DNA from: Saprospiraceae bacterium
GTDB taxonomy: Bacteria; Bacteroidota; Bacteroidia; Chitinophagales; Saprospiraceae
Direction of reading: 5' to 3'
Assembly: GCA_016710585.1 (NCBI GenBank)
Contig: JADJVN010000027.1
Location: forward strand, 1 to 64,000
DNA: 64,000 nt
Shown here: piece after piece, positions 54,410-64,000 of the stretch
Layout: each line of letters starts with the position of its first letter
Numbering within the stretch: the stretch's first letter is position 1
Made by a program: the position numbers and the translations under genes
Notes under the pieces: model-generated
Databases searched by the model: none
What the model was told of the DNA's origin: nothing
What the model saw: only the letters and a program-made list of their open reading frames with translations

Positions 54410-56929
54410 CTACATCACTATCTGTAACATCACTTCCACTGTTGCGTATGTAAATCTGTAATCAGTCGGCAATGTGAATTTCACATAATATTGACCTGGC
54501 ATCAATCGATCAAATAAATATTGTCCGTTTGTTCCAGTGATAAATGTGCGTTGTACTGTGTTGGTCAATTTATCATACAATGTAACCGTTACACCTTGAA
54601 GTGCATTTTCTCCAAAGCCTTGGATTCCATCTCCATTTGTATCTTCCCAAACATAGTCTCCAACTTTTGCAAATGAAACTAAACCTGCGTCATATGTATC
54701 GTCTTTCTCTCCTGCGTCGATTCTTGTACATGCTCCTATTCCTGATGCATTGACATCGCTATCCATTCTATCGTTGTTTCCTCTATCTTTAAATGTCCAT
54801 GCACAATTTGGCATGCCTAATGGACTTGCATCGAAACGTACAAAATAATCTTTGTCGCCAAATAATCCTTCAAAGCCATAGTTACCATTGATATCTGTCG
54901 TATCTCTTTGTACTAATGCACCAGTCGCACAATCATAAATCGTCACTACTACGCCTTGCAATGGCATCTCTCCTGCATCTTGTACTCCGTCACCATCTAG
55001 ATCTTTCCACACTTTGTCTCCAAGGTATGCAGTAACCACCACTGCTTCAGGATCGTGATCATCTTCATCTTCATTCGGACCACTTAATACACCATTACCA
55101 TCAACGATATCATCCCAAGGATCATTGTCATGAACAGCTCTTTCGTATGGTGAGTCAGAATTCGGATTGCTATCTGCATCATCATCATTTCGCGATTGAT
55201 TCAATGTGTCTGTGACTGATTGAATTTCTGCATAATTTTCCCACGATGATAAACTTACATTAGTAGGAATGATGACGATCAATTTCAAATGAATCTGTAC
55301 ACTATCTCCTGGATATAATCTTGTATTGTAATTGTATTCAAGATTAGAACCTATTAAGGTCCATCCTGGATTATTAGCTGCTACAAAACTGTAACCATTT
55401 GGCAAATAATCTTTTAAACCAATGGATGAAGAAACAACATTTCCTTGATTGTAAATGCTAAGTGTAAAGTCAACTTCTTCACCTGGAAGATAATATGGTT
55501 TTTCATTGGCAACCCATTTCTTCAATGCGATGTCAACAATCTCAATTTCTGCTGGATCGTGATCATCTTCTTCATTTGGATTTGATACTGCATCATCAAT
55601 AGGATCTCCATCATTAGTATTCGTTTGATCTGGATCGCTATCTATATCTGTTCTAGTCACTCCCGATGGATCTGTCACTGAAGTAATTTCAGCTACATTG
55701 TACCACGCATCTGGATCATTCAAAATTGCATTTACTTTCAATTGTATTGCAATTTTTACACTGTCACCTGCTGCTACTACAGAAGGATAAGTAGTCGATG
55801 CAATTCTGCTCGTCGAATTGTAAGTCCAAGTTGGATTTGCAGCTACTACAAACTCAAAACCAGAAGGTATATAATCTGAAATTGTAAGATTCGCTGCAGC
55901 GATATTTCCTTGATTCAACACTGTGATTTCAAAAGGAATTATATCGCCATATCTCACTGGAGAAATGCCTATAAAATTCTTACGCAATGCTAAGTCAAAA
56001 ATCTCAACTCCTGCTGGATCGTGATCATCTTGATCTCCTACTTTGGTAATATCAGTAATATTGTCATCACTTGAACTACCAGGCGTCACATCTAATTCAC
56101 CAGTTGTATTACTATTTGGATCACTATCCACTTCTTGTAATGTCACATCAATTAATCCTGTAACATCAGTGAAACTTTTTATCTCTGAATAATTAATCCA
56201 ATCTCTATCTCCTCCATCAGTTCTACTTAATTGTAAAACTAAATTCACATCAAAACTATCACCTGGATTCACTACCGGAGCATAAGTATAGCTCACTGTC
56301 GGAGCCACACCAGTCCATGCTGGATTTAAGGCAGACAAATAAGTATATCCCACTGGAATATAATCATTTACTACTGTGTTCGACACAGGCAATGTTCCTT
56401 GATTGTAAACTCGAATTCTAAAGTTAATATTTTGTCCATAAGTATAAGGACCTGCTGTCGTAACAACTTTAGTCAATGCTAAGTCGTAAACATTTATCCT
56501 TGCAAAATCATGGTCATCTTGATCCATTGGATCTGTAATCGCATCATCTACAGGGGTGCCATCATTGTCCACAATAGCATCAGGTGTACTGTCGATATCA
56601 ACTCTTGGAGTATTCGTCGTATCTGTCGCTGAAGTGATTTCTGCGATATTGTTGTAAGCAGTTGCACTTCCTGTATTAGTTAATACTTTAAGTTTGATCA
56701 ATAAAATCGAACTATCACCTGGCATGATCACATTCGTAATCGTTTGTGTCGCTTTATTCACTCCATCAAATGTCCATCCATATGCTGATACATATTCAAA
56801 TCCACTCGGGATATAATCTGTGATCAATACATTGTCTGCTGGTACATTTCCTTGATTGAATACTGCTATTCTAAAATCAACTTCCTGTCCATATGTGTAT
56901 GGTCCTGCAGTCGCAACTGTTTTACGCAA
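54410..56929 (-). CDS. Giant surface protein, middle segment (DUF11 repeats then SdrD-B domains)
   Basis: The 839-residue open segment holds the last DUF11-like domains (each ~150 residues, with VYNQG or VLNQGN then YIPSGF/YIPVGY strands and an acidic linker such as PMDQDDHDFA) and then two SdrD-B domains with Asp-rich loops (DLDGDGVQDAGEMPLQGV and DTNGDGIQGFGENALQGV). The last DUF11-like copy resembles, but diverges from, the X/Y array in the next segment. Frame slips near 54440 and near 56930 mark both ends of this segment. The second is a one-base deletion (GAGATTTTT instead of the GAGCATTTTT of sister copies). Confidence 0.85.
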   Translation of the reverse strand: MRKTVATAGPYTYGQEVDFRIAVFNQGNVPADNVLITDYIPSGFEYVSAYGWTFDGVNKATQTITNVIMPGDSSILLIKLKVLTNTGSATAYNNIAEITSATDTTNTPRVDIDSTPDAIVDNDGTPVDDAITDPMDQDDHDFARINVYDLALTKVVTTAGPYTYGQNINFRIRVYNQGTLPVSNTVVNDYIPVGYTYLSALNPAWTGVAPTVSYTYAPVVNPGDSFDVNLVLQLSRTDGGDRDWINYSEIKSFTDVTGLIDVTLQEVDSDPNSNTTGELDVTPGSSSDDNITDITKVGDQDDHDPAGVEIFDLALRKNFIGISPVRYGDIIPFEITVLNQGNIAAANLTISDYIPSGFEFVVAANPTWTYNSTSRIASTTYPSVVAAGDSVKIAIQLKVNAILNDPDAWYNVAEITSVTDPSGVTRTDIDSDPDQTNTNDGDPIDDAVSNPNEEDDHDPAEIEIVDIALKKWVANEKPYYLPGEEVDFTLSIYNQGNVVSSSIGLKDYLPNGYSFVAANNPGWTLIGSNLEYNYNTRLYPGDSVQIHLKLIVIIPTNVSLSSWENYAEIQSVTDTLNQSRNDDDADSNPNSDSPYERAVHDNDPWDDIVDGNGVLSGPNEDEDDHDPEAVVVTAYLGDKVWKDLDGDGVQDAGEMPLQGVVVTIYDCATGALVQRDTTDINGNYGFEGLFGDKDYFVRFDASPLGMPNCAWTFKDRGNNDRMDSDVNASGIGACTRIDAGEKDDTYDAGLVSFAKVGDYVWEDTNGDGIQGFGENALQGVTVTLYDKLTNTVQRTFITGTNGQYLFDRLMPGQYYVKFTLPTDYRFTYATVEVMLQIVM

Positions 56930-59900
56930 TGCTAAATCAAAAATCTCGGTCCTGCTGGATCGTGATCGTCTTGACTTCCTATGCCTGTATCTGTGATGCT
57001 TGTTATATTATCATCACCAGTTTGATTTGGATAGATCGCATTTTCATTTGTTCCATTGCTTCCTGCATCACTGTCAACATCATCTCTTGTCGTACCTGTA
57101 AGATCTTGTGCTGATGCAATTTCACTATAGTTAATCCATGTGCGATTCGTCGCTGGTAAACTTGGTGCTTGGAATGTTAAATCTAAATTCAACACTACAC
57201 TGTCACCTGCTGCTAATGGACCTGCTATCGTGTTAGTGATCAAGCTAGGACCGCCTGTCCATCCATTGTTTGGTGCAAATGCATATCCATCTGGTATGTA
57301 ATCATTCACTACGATATTTTGTGCAGTGACGTTTCCTTGATTGAATACTACGATTCGATATTGATGTGTTTGTCCGTATGTATATGGACTTGCTGTAGTT
57401 AATGTTTTTCTCAATGCAAGATCAAAGATCTCAATCATCGCTGGATCGTGATCGTCTTGATCAGCAGGATTGTTAATCGCATCATCTACTGGTGTGCCAT
57501 CATTATCAACTATAGCATCTGGAGTACTATCGATATCTACTCTTGGTGTATTTGTCGTATCTGTTGCTGAAGTGATTTCTGCAATATTTGTATATGATGT
57601 ACTTGTTCCTGCATTTGCCAATACTTTCAATTTGATCGTAAGTATTGCGCTATCACCTGGCATGATCACATTCGTAATCGTTTGCGTCGCTTTATTCACT
57701 CCATCAAATGTCCAACCATATGCTGATACATATTCAAATCCACTTGGGATATAATCTGTGATCAATACATTGTCTGCTGGTACATTTCCTTGATTGAATA
57801 CTGCAATTCTAAAATCAACTTCTTGTCCATATGTATATGGTCCTGCAGTCGCAACTGTCTTGCGCAATGCTAAGTCAAAAATGCTCGGCCCTGCTGGATC
57901 GTGATCGTCTTGACTTCCTATGCCCGTATCTGTGATACTTGTTATATTATCATCACCAGTTTGACTTGGATAGATTGCATTTTCATTTGTTCCGTTGCTT
58001 CCTGCATCACTGTCTATATCGTCTCTTGTCGTACCTGTAAGATCTTGAGCTGATGCAATTTCGCTATAGTTAATCCATGTGCGATTCGTCGCTGCTAAGC
58101 TTGGTGCTTGGAATGTTAAATCTAAATTCAACACTACACTATCTCCTGCTGCTAATGGACCTGCTATCGTCGTCGTGATCAAGCTAGGACCGCCTGTCCA
58201 TCCATTGTTCGGTGCGAATGCATATCCATCTGGTATGTAATCATTCACTACGATATTTTGTGCAGTGACGTTTCCTTGATTGAATACTACGATTCGATAT
58301 TGATGTGTTTGTCCGTATGTATATGGACTTGCTGTAGTTAATGTTTTTCTCAATGCAAGATCGAAGATCTCAATCATCGCTGGATCGTGATCGTCTTGAT
58401 CAGCAGGATTGTTAATCGCATCATCTACTGGTGTACCATCATTATCCACTATTGCATCTGGAGTACTATCGATATCTACTCTTGGTGTATTTGTCGTATC
58501 TGTTGCAGAAGTGATTTCTGCTATATTTGTATATGATGTACTTGTTCCTGCATTTGCCAATACTTTCAATTTGATCGTAAGTATTGCACTATCACCTGGC
58601 ATGATCACATTCGTAATCGTTTGTGTCGCTTTGTTCACTCCATCAAATGTCCATCCATTTGCTGATACATATTCAAATCCGCTTGGGATATAATCTGTGA
58701 TCACTACATTGTCTGCTGGAACATTTCCTTGATTGAATACTGCTATTCTAAAATCAACTTCCTGTCCATATGTGTATGGTCCTGCAGTCGCAACTGTCTT
58801 GCGCAATGCTAAGTCAAAAATACTCGGTCCTGCTGGATCGTGATCATCTTGACTTCCTATGCCTGTATCTGTGATACTTGTTATATTATCATCTCCAGTT
58901 TGATTTGGATAGATCGCATTTTCATTTGTTCCATTGCTTCCTGCATCACTATCTACATCGTCTCTTGTCGCACCTGTAAGATCTTGTGCTGATGCAATTT
59001 CACTATAGTTAATCCATGTGCGATTCGTCGCTGGTAAACTTGGTGCTTGGAAGGTTAAATCTAAATTCAACACTACGCTATCTCCTGCTGCTAATGGACC
59101 TGCTATCGTTCTTGTAATCAAGCTAGGACCTCCTGTCCATCCATTGTTTGCTGCGAATGCATATCCGTCTGGTATGTAATCATTCACTACTATATTTTGT
59201 GCAGTGACGTTTCCTTGATTGAATACTACGATTCGATATTGATGTGTTTGTCCATATGTATATGGACTTGCTGTAGTTAATGTTTTTCTCAATGCAAGAT
59301 CGAAGATCTCGATCATCGCTGGATCGTGATCATCTTGATCTGCAGGATTGTTGATCGCATCATCTACTGGTGTGCCATCATTATCCACTATTGCATCTGG
59401 AGTACTATCGATATCTACTCTTGGTGTATTTGTCGTATCTGTTGCTGAAGTGATTTCTGCAATATTTGTATATGATGTACTTGTTCCTGCATTTGCTAAT
59501 ACTTTCAATTTGATTGTAAGTATTGCGCTATCGCCCGGCATGATCACATTCGTAATCGTTTGCGTCGCTTTATTTACACCATCAAGTGTCCATCCATATG
59601 CCGATACATATTCAAATCCACTTGGGATATAATCTGTAATCAATACATTGTCTGCTGGAATACTTCCTTGATTGAAAACTGCAATTCTAAAATCAACTTC
59701 TTGTCCATATGTGTATGGTCCTGCAGTCGCAACTGTCTTGCGCAATGCTAAGTCAAAAATGCTCGGGCCTGCTGGATCGTGATCATCTTGACTTCCTAAG
59801 CCTGTATCTGTGATGCTTGTTATATTATCATCACCTGTTTGATTTGGATAAATCGCATTTTCATTTGTTCCATTGCTTCCTGCATCACTATCTACATCAT

Positions 59901-61187
59901 CTCTTGTCTTTCCTGTAAGATCTTGTGCTGATGCAATTTCACTGTAGTTGATCCAATTGCGATTCGTTGCTGGTAAACTTGGCGCTTGGAAGGTTAAATC
60001 TAAATTCAACACTACACTATCTCCTGCTGCTAATGGACCTGCAATCGTTGTCGTGATCAAGCTAGGACCGCCTGTCCATCCATTGTTCGGTGCGAATGCA
60101 TATCCGTCTGGGATGTAATCATTCACTACAATATTTTGTGCAGTGACGTTTCCTTGATTGAACACTACGATTCGATATTGATGCGTTTGTCCGTAAGTAT
60201 AAGGACTTGCTGTAGTCAACGTTTTTCTCAATGCAAGATCGAAGATCTCGATCATCGCTGGATCGTGATCGTCTTGATCAGCTGGATTATTGATCGCATC
60301 ATCTACTGGTGTGCCATCATTATCTACTATTGCATCTGGAGTACTATCGATATCTACTCTTGGTGTATTTGTATCATCTGTTGCTGAAGTGATTTCTGCA
60401 ATATTTGTATAAGATGAACTTGTTCCTGCATTTGCTAATACTTTCAATTTGATTGTAAGTATTGCGCTATCACCAGGCATGATCACATTCGTAATCGTTT
60501 GTGTCGCTTTATTCACTCCATCAAATGTCCATCCATATGCTGATACATATTCAAATCCGCTTGGGATATAATCTGTGACCAATACATTGTCTGCTGGAAT
60601 ACTTCCTTGATTGAATACTGCTATTCTAAAATCAACTTCTTGTCCATATGTGTATGGTCCTGCAGTCGCAACTGTCTTGCGCAAAGCTAAGTCAAAGATG
60701 CTCGGTCCTGCTGGATCGTGATCATCTTGACTTCCGATACCTGTATCTGTAATACTTGTTATATTATCATCTCCAGTTTGATTTGGATAAATCGCATTTT
60801 CATTTGTTCCATTGCTTCCTGCATCACTGTCTACATCGTCTCTTGTCGTTCCTGTAAGATCTTGTGCTGATGCAATTTCACTATAGTTAATCCATGTGCG
60901 ATTTGTCGCTGGTAAACTTGGTGCTTGGAAGGTTAAATCTAAATTCAACACTACGCTATCTCCTGCTGCTAATGGACCTGCTATCGTTGTTGTGATCAAG
61001 CTAGGACCGCCTGTCCATCCATTGTTCGGTGCGAATGCATATCCGTCTGGTATGTAATCATTCACTACTATATTTTGTGCAGTGACGTTTCCTTGATTGA
61101 AAACTACCATGCGATATTGATGTGTTTGTCCATATGTGTATGGACTTGCTGTAGTTAATATTTTTCTCAACGCAAGATCAAAGATCT
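56513..61187 (-). repeat. Array of five 939-bp X-Y domain pairs
   Basis: Five copies of a two-domain unit follow one another at a period of exactly 939 bp (313 residues: X ~169, Y ~144). X begins IFDLALRKTLTTASPYTYGQ and Y begins IFDLALRKTVATAGPYTYGQ. The three central copies differ by only a few bases; the outermost X1 and Y5 differ more. The unit repeats as DNA as well as protein, so it can expand and contract by recombination. Confidence 0.9.
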
Positions 61188-63621
61188 CGATCATCGCTGG
61201 ATCGTGATCGTCTTCGTCGATCAAACCATTATCATTAATTTGATTATCTGTACTCGTATTTGGTACTCCTCCTGCATCATTGCCATTGGTAGCATCTGGG
61301 TCACTATCGATATCATTTACTGGATTGTTGTTTTCATCAACTGCTCCTGTGATCTCTGCATAATTTGTATAAGCTGTAGATGATGATTGGTTAGCATTGA
61401 TGATCAATCGTATCACTACATCGATGCTATCACCAGCTTGTAAAATACCACTCAATGTCGTTGTCGCTTTGTTCACTCCATCAAATGCCCATGTTGGATT
61501 ATTACTTGCCGCATATGTAAATCCACTTGGGATATAATCTACAAGCTGTATATTTTGTCCAGGAATTTGTCCTTGATTATACACTCGAATTCGGAATGGA
61601 ACTTCTTGTCCATAAGAGTATGGACCTGCTACATCAACTATTTTCTTCAATGCTAAATCAAATTGATCTATATTGATTTGAGCTGGATCGTGATCATCTT
61701 CATCACCTCCTGTCATTCCATTTTGATCGATTACATCATCATCTAATAAATCATCTGTCTCTCCTACTTGATTAAAATTCGTAGCATCTGGATCACTATC
61801 TATATCCGACAATCCTAATGCATTTGCCGCTGCACTGATCTCTGCCCAGTTGCGTATAGTGCTCAATGTATAATCTGAATTGATCGTAAACGTGATCGTT
61901 CTTACAGTAGAATCGCCTTTTGCAAGGAATGGTATTGGCGTCACTAATGTCGCTGGATTGCCTGTCCATGTTGGATCATTTAATGTCAATCCTGTAGGAA
62001 TGTAATCTGAAACATTAATATTCGTCGCATCAATTGTTCCCTGATTATATATCGTCATCGCAAATGTCACTTGTCCTCCGGGTCTAAATGATCCTGTCGA
62101 TTGCAATGTTTTCTTTAATGCAAGATCAAAGGTTTGCGTAACCGGAATCTGTGCAGGATCGTGATCATCTTCATCACCTCCTGTCATGCCGTTCTGATTG
62201 ATTACATCATCATCTAGTAAATCATTTGTCTCTCCTGTTTGATTGAAGTTTATTCCATCTGGATCACTATCTATGTCTGGATAATTCAATGAATTTGTTC
62301 CACTATTTATCTCTGACCAATTTCGAATAATTGTATCTTGAAAATTATTATCGATTGTAAAAGTAATCGTTCTTATGACACTATCTCCAGCTGCAATACT
62401 TGCTATCGGACTCACTAATGTTGTAGTACCTCCAGATACTGCTGTCCATGTTGTTCCTGGATTAACCAATGTCATTCCTGTTGGAACATAATCTGTGACA
62501 TTGACATTCGTCGCATTCAATGAACCTTGATTGAAAATTACAATATCAAAACTTACTGTACTTCCTTGAATAAATGGACCGACAGATGCAGGGCTTAATT
62601 TTTTCTTCAATGCTAAATCAAATATTTGTTCAATGATTATTTCTTGCGGATCGTGATCATCTTCATCACCTCCTGTCATTCCATTTTGATCTATCACATT
62701 GTCATCTAATAAATCATTTGTTTCTCCTGTTTGATTGAAATTTGTTCCATCAGGATTACTATCAACATCTGATAATCCTAATGCATTTGTTGCACTACTT
62801 ATCTCTGACCAGTTACGCAAACTAGTTCCTTGGAACGTATCACTAACAATTAAATCAATAGTAATGACTGCACTTGTTCCTGCAGTTATCGTTGGAATTG
62901 CAGTCACTAAAGTAGTCGAGTTCGAAATCGGATTTGTCCAAATTATTCCTGGAGAAGATAAGATCATCCCATTTGGGATATAGTCTGTAATATTTACATT
63001 TGTTGCATCAAGTGTTCCTTGATTAAATATTTCGATTTTAAATTTAACTGTATCTCCTGTATTAAATGGACCTATTGAACTAGGGTCTAAAGTTTTTGTC
63101 AATGCTAAATCAAATGTTTGGACTACTGCAATCTCGGCTGGATCGTGATCATCTTCATCACCTCCAGTCATTCCATTTTGATTGATTACATCATCATCCA
63201 AAAGATCATTAGTTTCCCCAGATTGATTGAAATTTGTTCCATCTGGATTACTATCTACATCTGCTAATCCAATTGCATTTGTTGCACTGCTGATCTCTGA
63301 CCAGTTACGAATACTTGAACCTTGGAAATCTGAATTTATAGTAAATGTAATTGTTCTTATCACACTATCTCCTGAAGCAAGTGATGCTATTGGAGAAACC
63401 AATGTTGTCGTACCTGATGAAACTACTGTCCATGTTACTCCAGGATTACTTAATGTCAATCCTACTGGAACATAATCTGTAATGTTGATATTAGTTGCAT
63501 CGATCGTACCTTGATTATAAATTTTTATATCAAAACTTACAACATCTCCTTGAGCAAATGGCCCAGGAGTAGCTGTGCTTAATGTCTTTTTTAATGCTAA
63601 ATCAAATGTTTGTTGGACCAA
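56932..63621 (-). CDS. Giant surface protein, main repeat segment (DUF11-like domains)
   Basis: This 2229-residue open segment contains four full N-type domains (FDLALKKTL ... IRNWSEISSATNA ... NGMTGGDEDDHDPA; ~490-bp period), one bridging domain (IVDVAGPYSYGQEVPFRIRVYNQG), and the X-Y array (X1-Y4 plus X5). Every domain is a DUF11/isopeptide-like beta sandwich with conserved YNQG, DYIP and NxxEI motifs and a D-rich tail (DDHDPA) that probably binds Ca2+. The protein is non-enzymatic by appearance and probably forms a long stalk or adhesin. The TTG-like first residue is not a true start. The coding continues past 63621 after a slip, then out of the window. Confidence 0.87.
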   Translation of the reverse strand: MVQQTFDLALKKTLSTATPGPFAQGDVVSFDIKIYNQGTIDATNINITDYVPVGLTLSNPGVTWTVVSSGTTTLVSPIASLASGDSVIRTITFTINSDFQGSSIRNWSEISSATNAIGLADVDSNPDGTNFNQSGETNDLLDDDVINQNGMTGGDEDDHDPAEIAVVQTFDLALTKTLDPSSIGPFNTGDTVKFKIEIFNQGTLDATNVNITDYIPNGMILSSPGIIWTNPISNSTTLVTAIPTITAGTSAVITIDLIVSDTFQGTSLRNWSEISSATNALGLSDVDSNPDGTNFNQTGETNDLLDDNVIDQNGMTGGDEDDHDPQEIIIEQIFDLALKKKLSPASVGPFIQGSTVSFDIVIFNQGSLNATNVNVTDYVPTGMTLVNPGTTWTAVSGGTTTLVSPIASIAAGDSVIRTITFTIDNNFQDTIIRNWSEINSGTNSLNYPDIDSDPDGINFNQTGETNDLLDDDVINQNGMTGGDEDDHDPAQIPVTQTFDLALKKTLQSTGSFRPGGQVTFAMTIYNQGTIDATNINVSDYIPTGLTLNDPTWTGNPATLVTPIPFLAKGDSTVRTITFTINSDYTLSTIRNWAEISAAANALGLSDIDSDPDATNFNQVGETDDLLDDDVIDQNGMTGGDEDDHDPAQINIDQFDLALKKIVDVAGPYSYGQEVPFRIRVYNQGQIPGQNIQLVDYIPSGFTYAASNNPTWAFDGVNKATTTLSGILQAGDSIDVVIRLIINANQSSSTAYTNYAEITGAVDENNNPVNDIDSDPDATNGNDAGGVPNTSTDNQINDNGLIDEDDHDPAMIEIFDLALRKILTTASPYTYGQTHQYRMVVFNQGNVTAQNIVVNDYIPDGYAFAPNNGWTGGPSLITTTIAGPLAAGDSVVLNLDLTFQAPSLPATNRTWINYSEIASAQDLTGTTRDDVDSDAGSNGTNENAIYPNQTGDDNITSITDTGIGSQDDHDPAGPSIFDLALRKTVATAGPYTYGQEVDFRIAVFNQGSIPADNVLVTDYIPSGFEYVSAYGWTFDGVNKATQTITNVIMPGDSAILTIKLKVLANAGTSSSYTNIAEITSATDDTNTPRVDIDSTPDAIVDNDGTPVDDAINNPADQDDHDPAMIEIFDLALRKTLTTASPYTYGQTHQYRIVVFNQGNVTAQNIVVNDYIPDGYAFAPNNGWTGGPSLITTTIAGPLAAGDSVVLNLDLTFQAPSLPATNRNWINYSEIASAQDLTGKTRDDVDSDAGSNGTNENAIYPNQTGDDNITSITDTGLGSQDDHDPAGPSIFDLALRKTVATAGPYTYGQEVDFRIAVFNQGSIPADNVLITDYIPSGFEYVSAYGWTLDGVNKATQTITNVIMPGDSAILTIKLKVLANAGTSTSYTNIAEITSATDTTNTPRVDIDSTPDAIVDNDGTPVDDAINNPADQDDHDPAMIEIFDLALRKTLTTASPYTYGQTHQYRIVVFNQGNVTAQNIVVNDYIPDGYAFAANNGWTGGPSLITRTIAGPLAAGDSVVLNLDLTFQAPSLPATNRTWINYSEIASAQDLTGATRDDVDSDAGSNGTNENAIYPNQTGDDNITSITDTGIGSQDDHDPAGPSIFDLALRKTVATAGPYTYGQEVDFRIAVFNQGNVPADNVVITDYIPSGFEYVSANGWTFDGVNKATQTITNVIMPGDSAILTIKLKVLANAGTSTSYTNIAEITSATDTTNTPRVDIDSTPDAIVDNDGTPVDDAINNPADQDDHDPAMIEIFDLALRKTLTTASPYTYGQTHQYRIVVFNQGNVTAQNIVVNDYIPDGYAFAPNNGWTGGPSLITTTIAGPLAAGDSVVLNLDLTFQAPSLAATNRTWINYSEIASAQDLTGTTRDDIDSDAGSNGTNENAIYPSQTGDDNITSITDTGIGSQDDHDPAGPSIFDLALRKTVATAGPYTYGQEVDFRIAVFNQGNVPADNVLITDYIPSGFEYVSAYGWTFDGVNKATQTITNVIMPGDSAILTIKLKVLANAGTSTSYTNIAEITSATDTTNTPRVDIDSTPDAIVDNDGTPVDDAINNPADQDDHDPAMIEIFDLALRKTLTTASPYTYGQTHQYRIVVFNQGNVTAQNIVVNDYIPDGYAFAPNNGWTGGPSLITNTIAGPLAAGDSVVLNLDLTFQAPSLPATNRTWINYSEIASAQDLTGTTRDDVDSDAGSNGTNENAIYPNQTGDDNITSITDTGIGSQDDHDPAGPRFLI

Positions 63622-64000
63622 AATTTTTGCTGGATCGTGATCATCTTCATCACCCTCCAGTCATTCCATTTTGATTGATTACATTATCATCATTCAAATC
63701 ATTTGTCTCTCCAGATTGGTTGAAGTTGGTTCCATCTGGATCGCTATCGACATCTGGCTGACCTAAAGCATTAGAAGCTGCACTAATCTCAGACCAGTTA
63801 ATTATAGCTGTATCTTGAAAATTTGAATTAATCGTAAACGTTATAGTTTGAACAACACTATCTCCTGCTGCAATCGATGCAATAGGACTGACAGGTAGGT
63901 ATTTCCCCCAGAAACAGCTGTCCAGATTACCCTGGATTAATGTCAATCCTGTTGGGACATAATCTGTAACATTACATTATTGGCATCAATTGTACCTTGA
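61690..64000 (-). repeat. N-type DUF11 repeats, ~490-bp period
   Basis: The GGATCGTGATCATCTTC-like tail returns at about 61690, 62161, 62653, 63145 and 63637 (spacings 471-492 bp), marking four full and one partial N-type domains. These copies are clearly related but more diverged at DNA level than the 939-bp array. Confidence 0.85.
63650..64000 (-). CDS. Giant surface protein, edge segment (partial, several slips)
   Basis: This is the next N-type domain of the same protein, cut by the window edge. The frame with SPIASIAAGDSVVQTITFTINSNFQDTAIINW and NALGQPDVDSDPDGTNFNQSGE runs 63946-63650. It leaves frame at a CACCCTCC stretch near 63652, where sister copies have CACCTCC (one extra C). Around 63895-63915 and near 63975 further small indels relative to sister copies appear. 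The N-terminus and signal peptide lie beyond this window. Confidence 0.75.

Noticed and set aside
57470..59632. Three 94-residue plus-strand ORFs repeated every 939 bp
   Set aside because: They are antisense shadows of the X-Y domain repeats; codon pattern and conservation belong to the minus-strand gene.
1..64000. Mobile element or phage
   Set aside because: No transposase, integrase, portal or terminase gene, and no target-site duplication or att-like repeat was recognised.

Overview
The window reads as a piece of a low-GC, free-living member of the Bacteroidota, most likely near Saprospiria/Chitinophagia (the class is an inference). Three signs support this. At least seven proteins end in a type IX secretion (T9SS) sorting domain. 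Many starts are preceded by the Bacteroidota -7 box TAnnTTTG and lack clear Shine-Dalgarno sequences. Several families are typical of the phylum (SprB-like repeats, DUF6132, DUF2024, Cys-rich MarR, CHU_C-type C-termini). No rRNA, CRISPR, transposase, integrase or phage gene is visible. The only RNA gene seen is tRNA-Glu(UUC). Most genes lie on the minus strand.

Layout. 0-1.5 kb: a frameshifted T9SS protein. 1.7-8.6 kb: an intact housekeeping block (trmD, parE, pgk, gap, tRNA-Glu, an APC amino-acid permease). 9.3-15.8 kb: two secreted metallopeptidases, an M4 thermolysin-like enzyme with one frameshift and a heavily broken M12B/reprolysin-like enzyme. 16.2-19.4 kb: an SprB-type lipoprotein, an AI-2E-family membrane protein and two small membrane proteins. 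19.5-27.2 kb: secreted proteins (BNR/sortilin-like propeller, flavin amine oxidase, kelch-like propeller) and a carboxypeptidase-regulatory-domain membrane protein. 27.4-29.9 kb: a compact sulfur/thiol operon (DUF6132, two rhodaneses, OsmC, YgaP-like, thioredoxin) beside a methyltransferase. 30-36.9 kb: PPK2, a YdeI-like protein, a MarR/DUF2024/CxxC thiol cluster, a methyltransferase, an OprP-like porin and a DUF1003 protein. 37-44.8 kb: a small T9SS protein, then a complete YbhGFSR-type ABC efflux operon with TolC and a TetR regulator. 44.9-49.1 kb: a nitroreductase remnant, an HdeD-like protein and a frameshifted Ca2+-type P-ATPase. 49.4-52.8 kb: GNAT, D-2-hydroxyacid dehydrogenase, a LamG lipoprotein and a transglutaminase-like lipoprotein. 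53-64 kb: one giant T9SS surface protein, continuing past the window edge, built of about 19 DUF11-like domains, SdrD-B-like domains and a C-terminal sorting signal. It contains five near-identical 939-bp tandem units.

Functionally, the window combines core glycolysis and topology genes with a large secreted or surface repertoire for adhesion and proteolysis, plus stress modules for persulfide/peroxide and thiol handling, drug efflux and polyphosphate. About ten genes carry frameshifts or in-frame stops while the 1.7-8.6 kb block is clean. Some breaks are one-base changes in homopolymers, which suggests sequence error. The metallopeptidase at 12.5-15.8 kb and the nitroreductase remnant look truly decayed.
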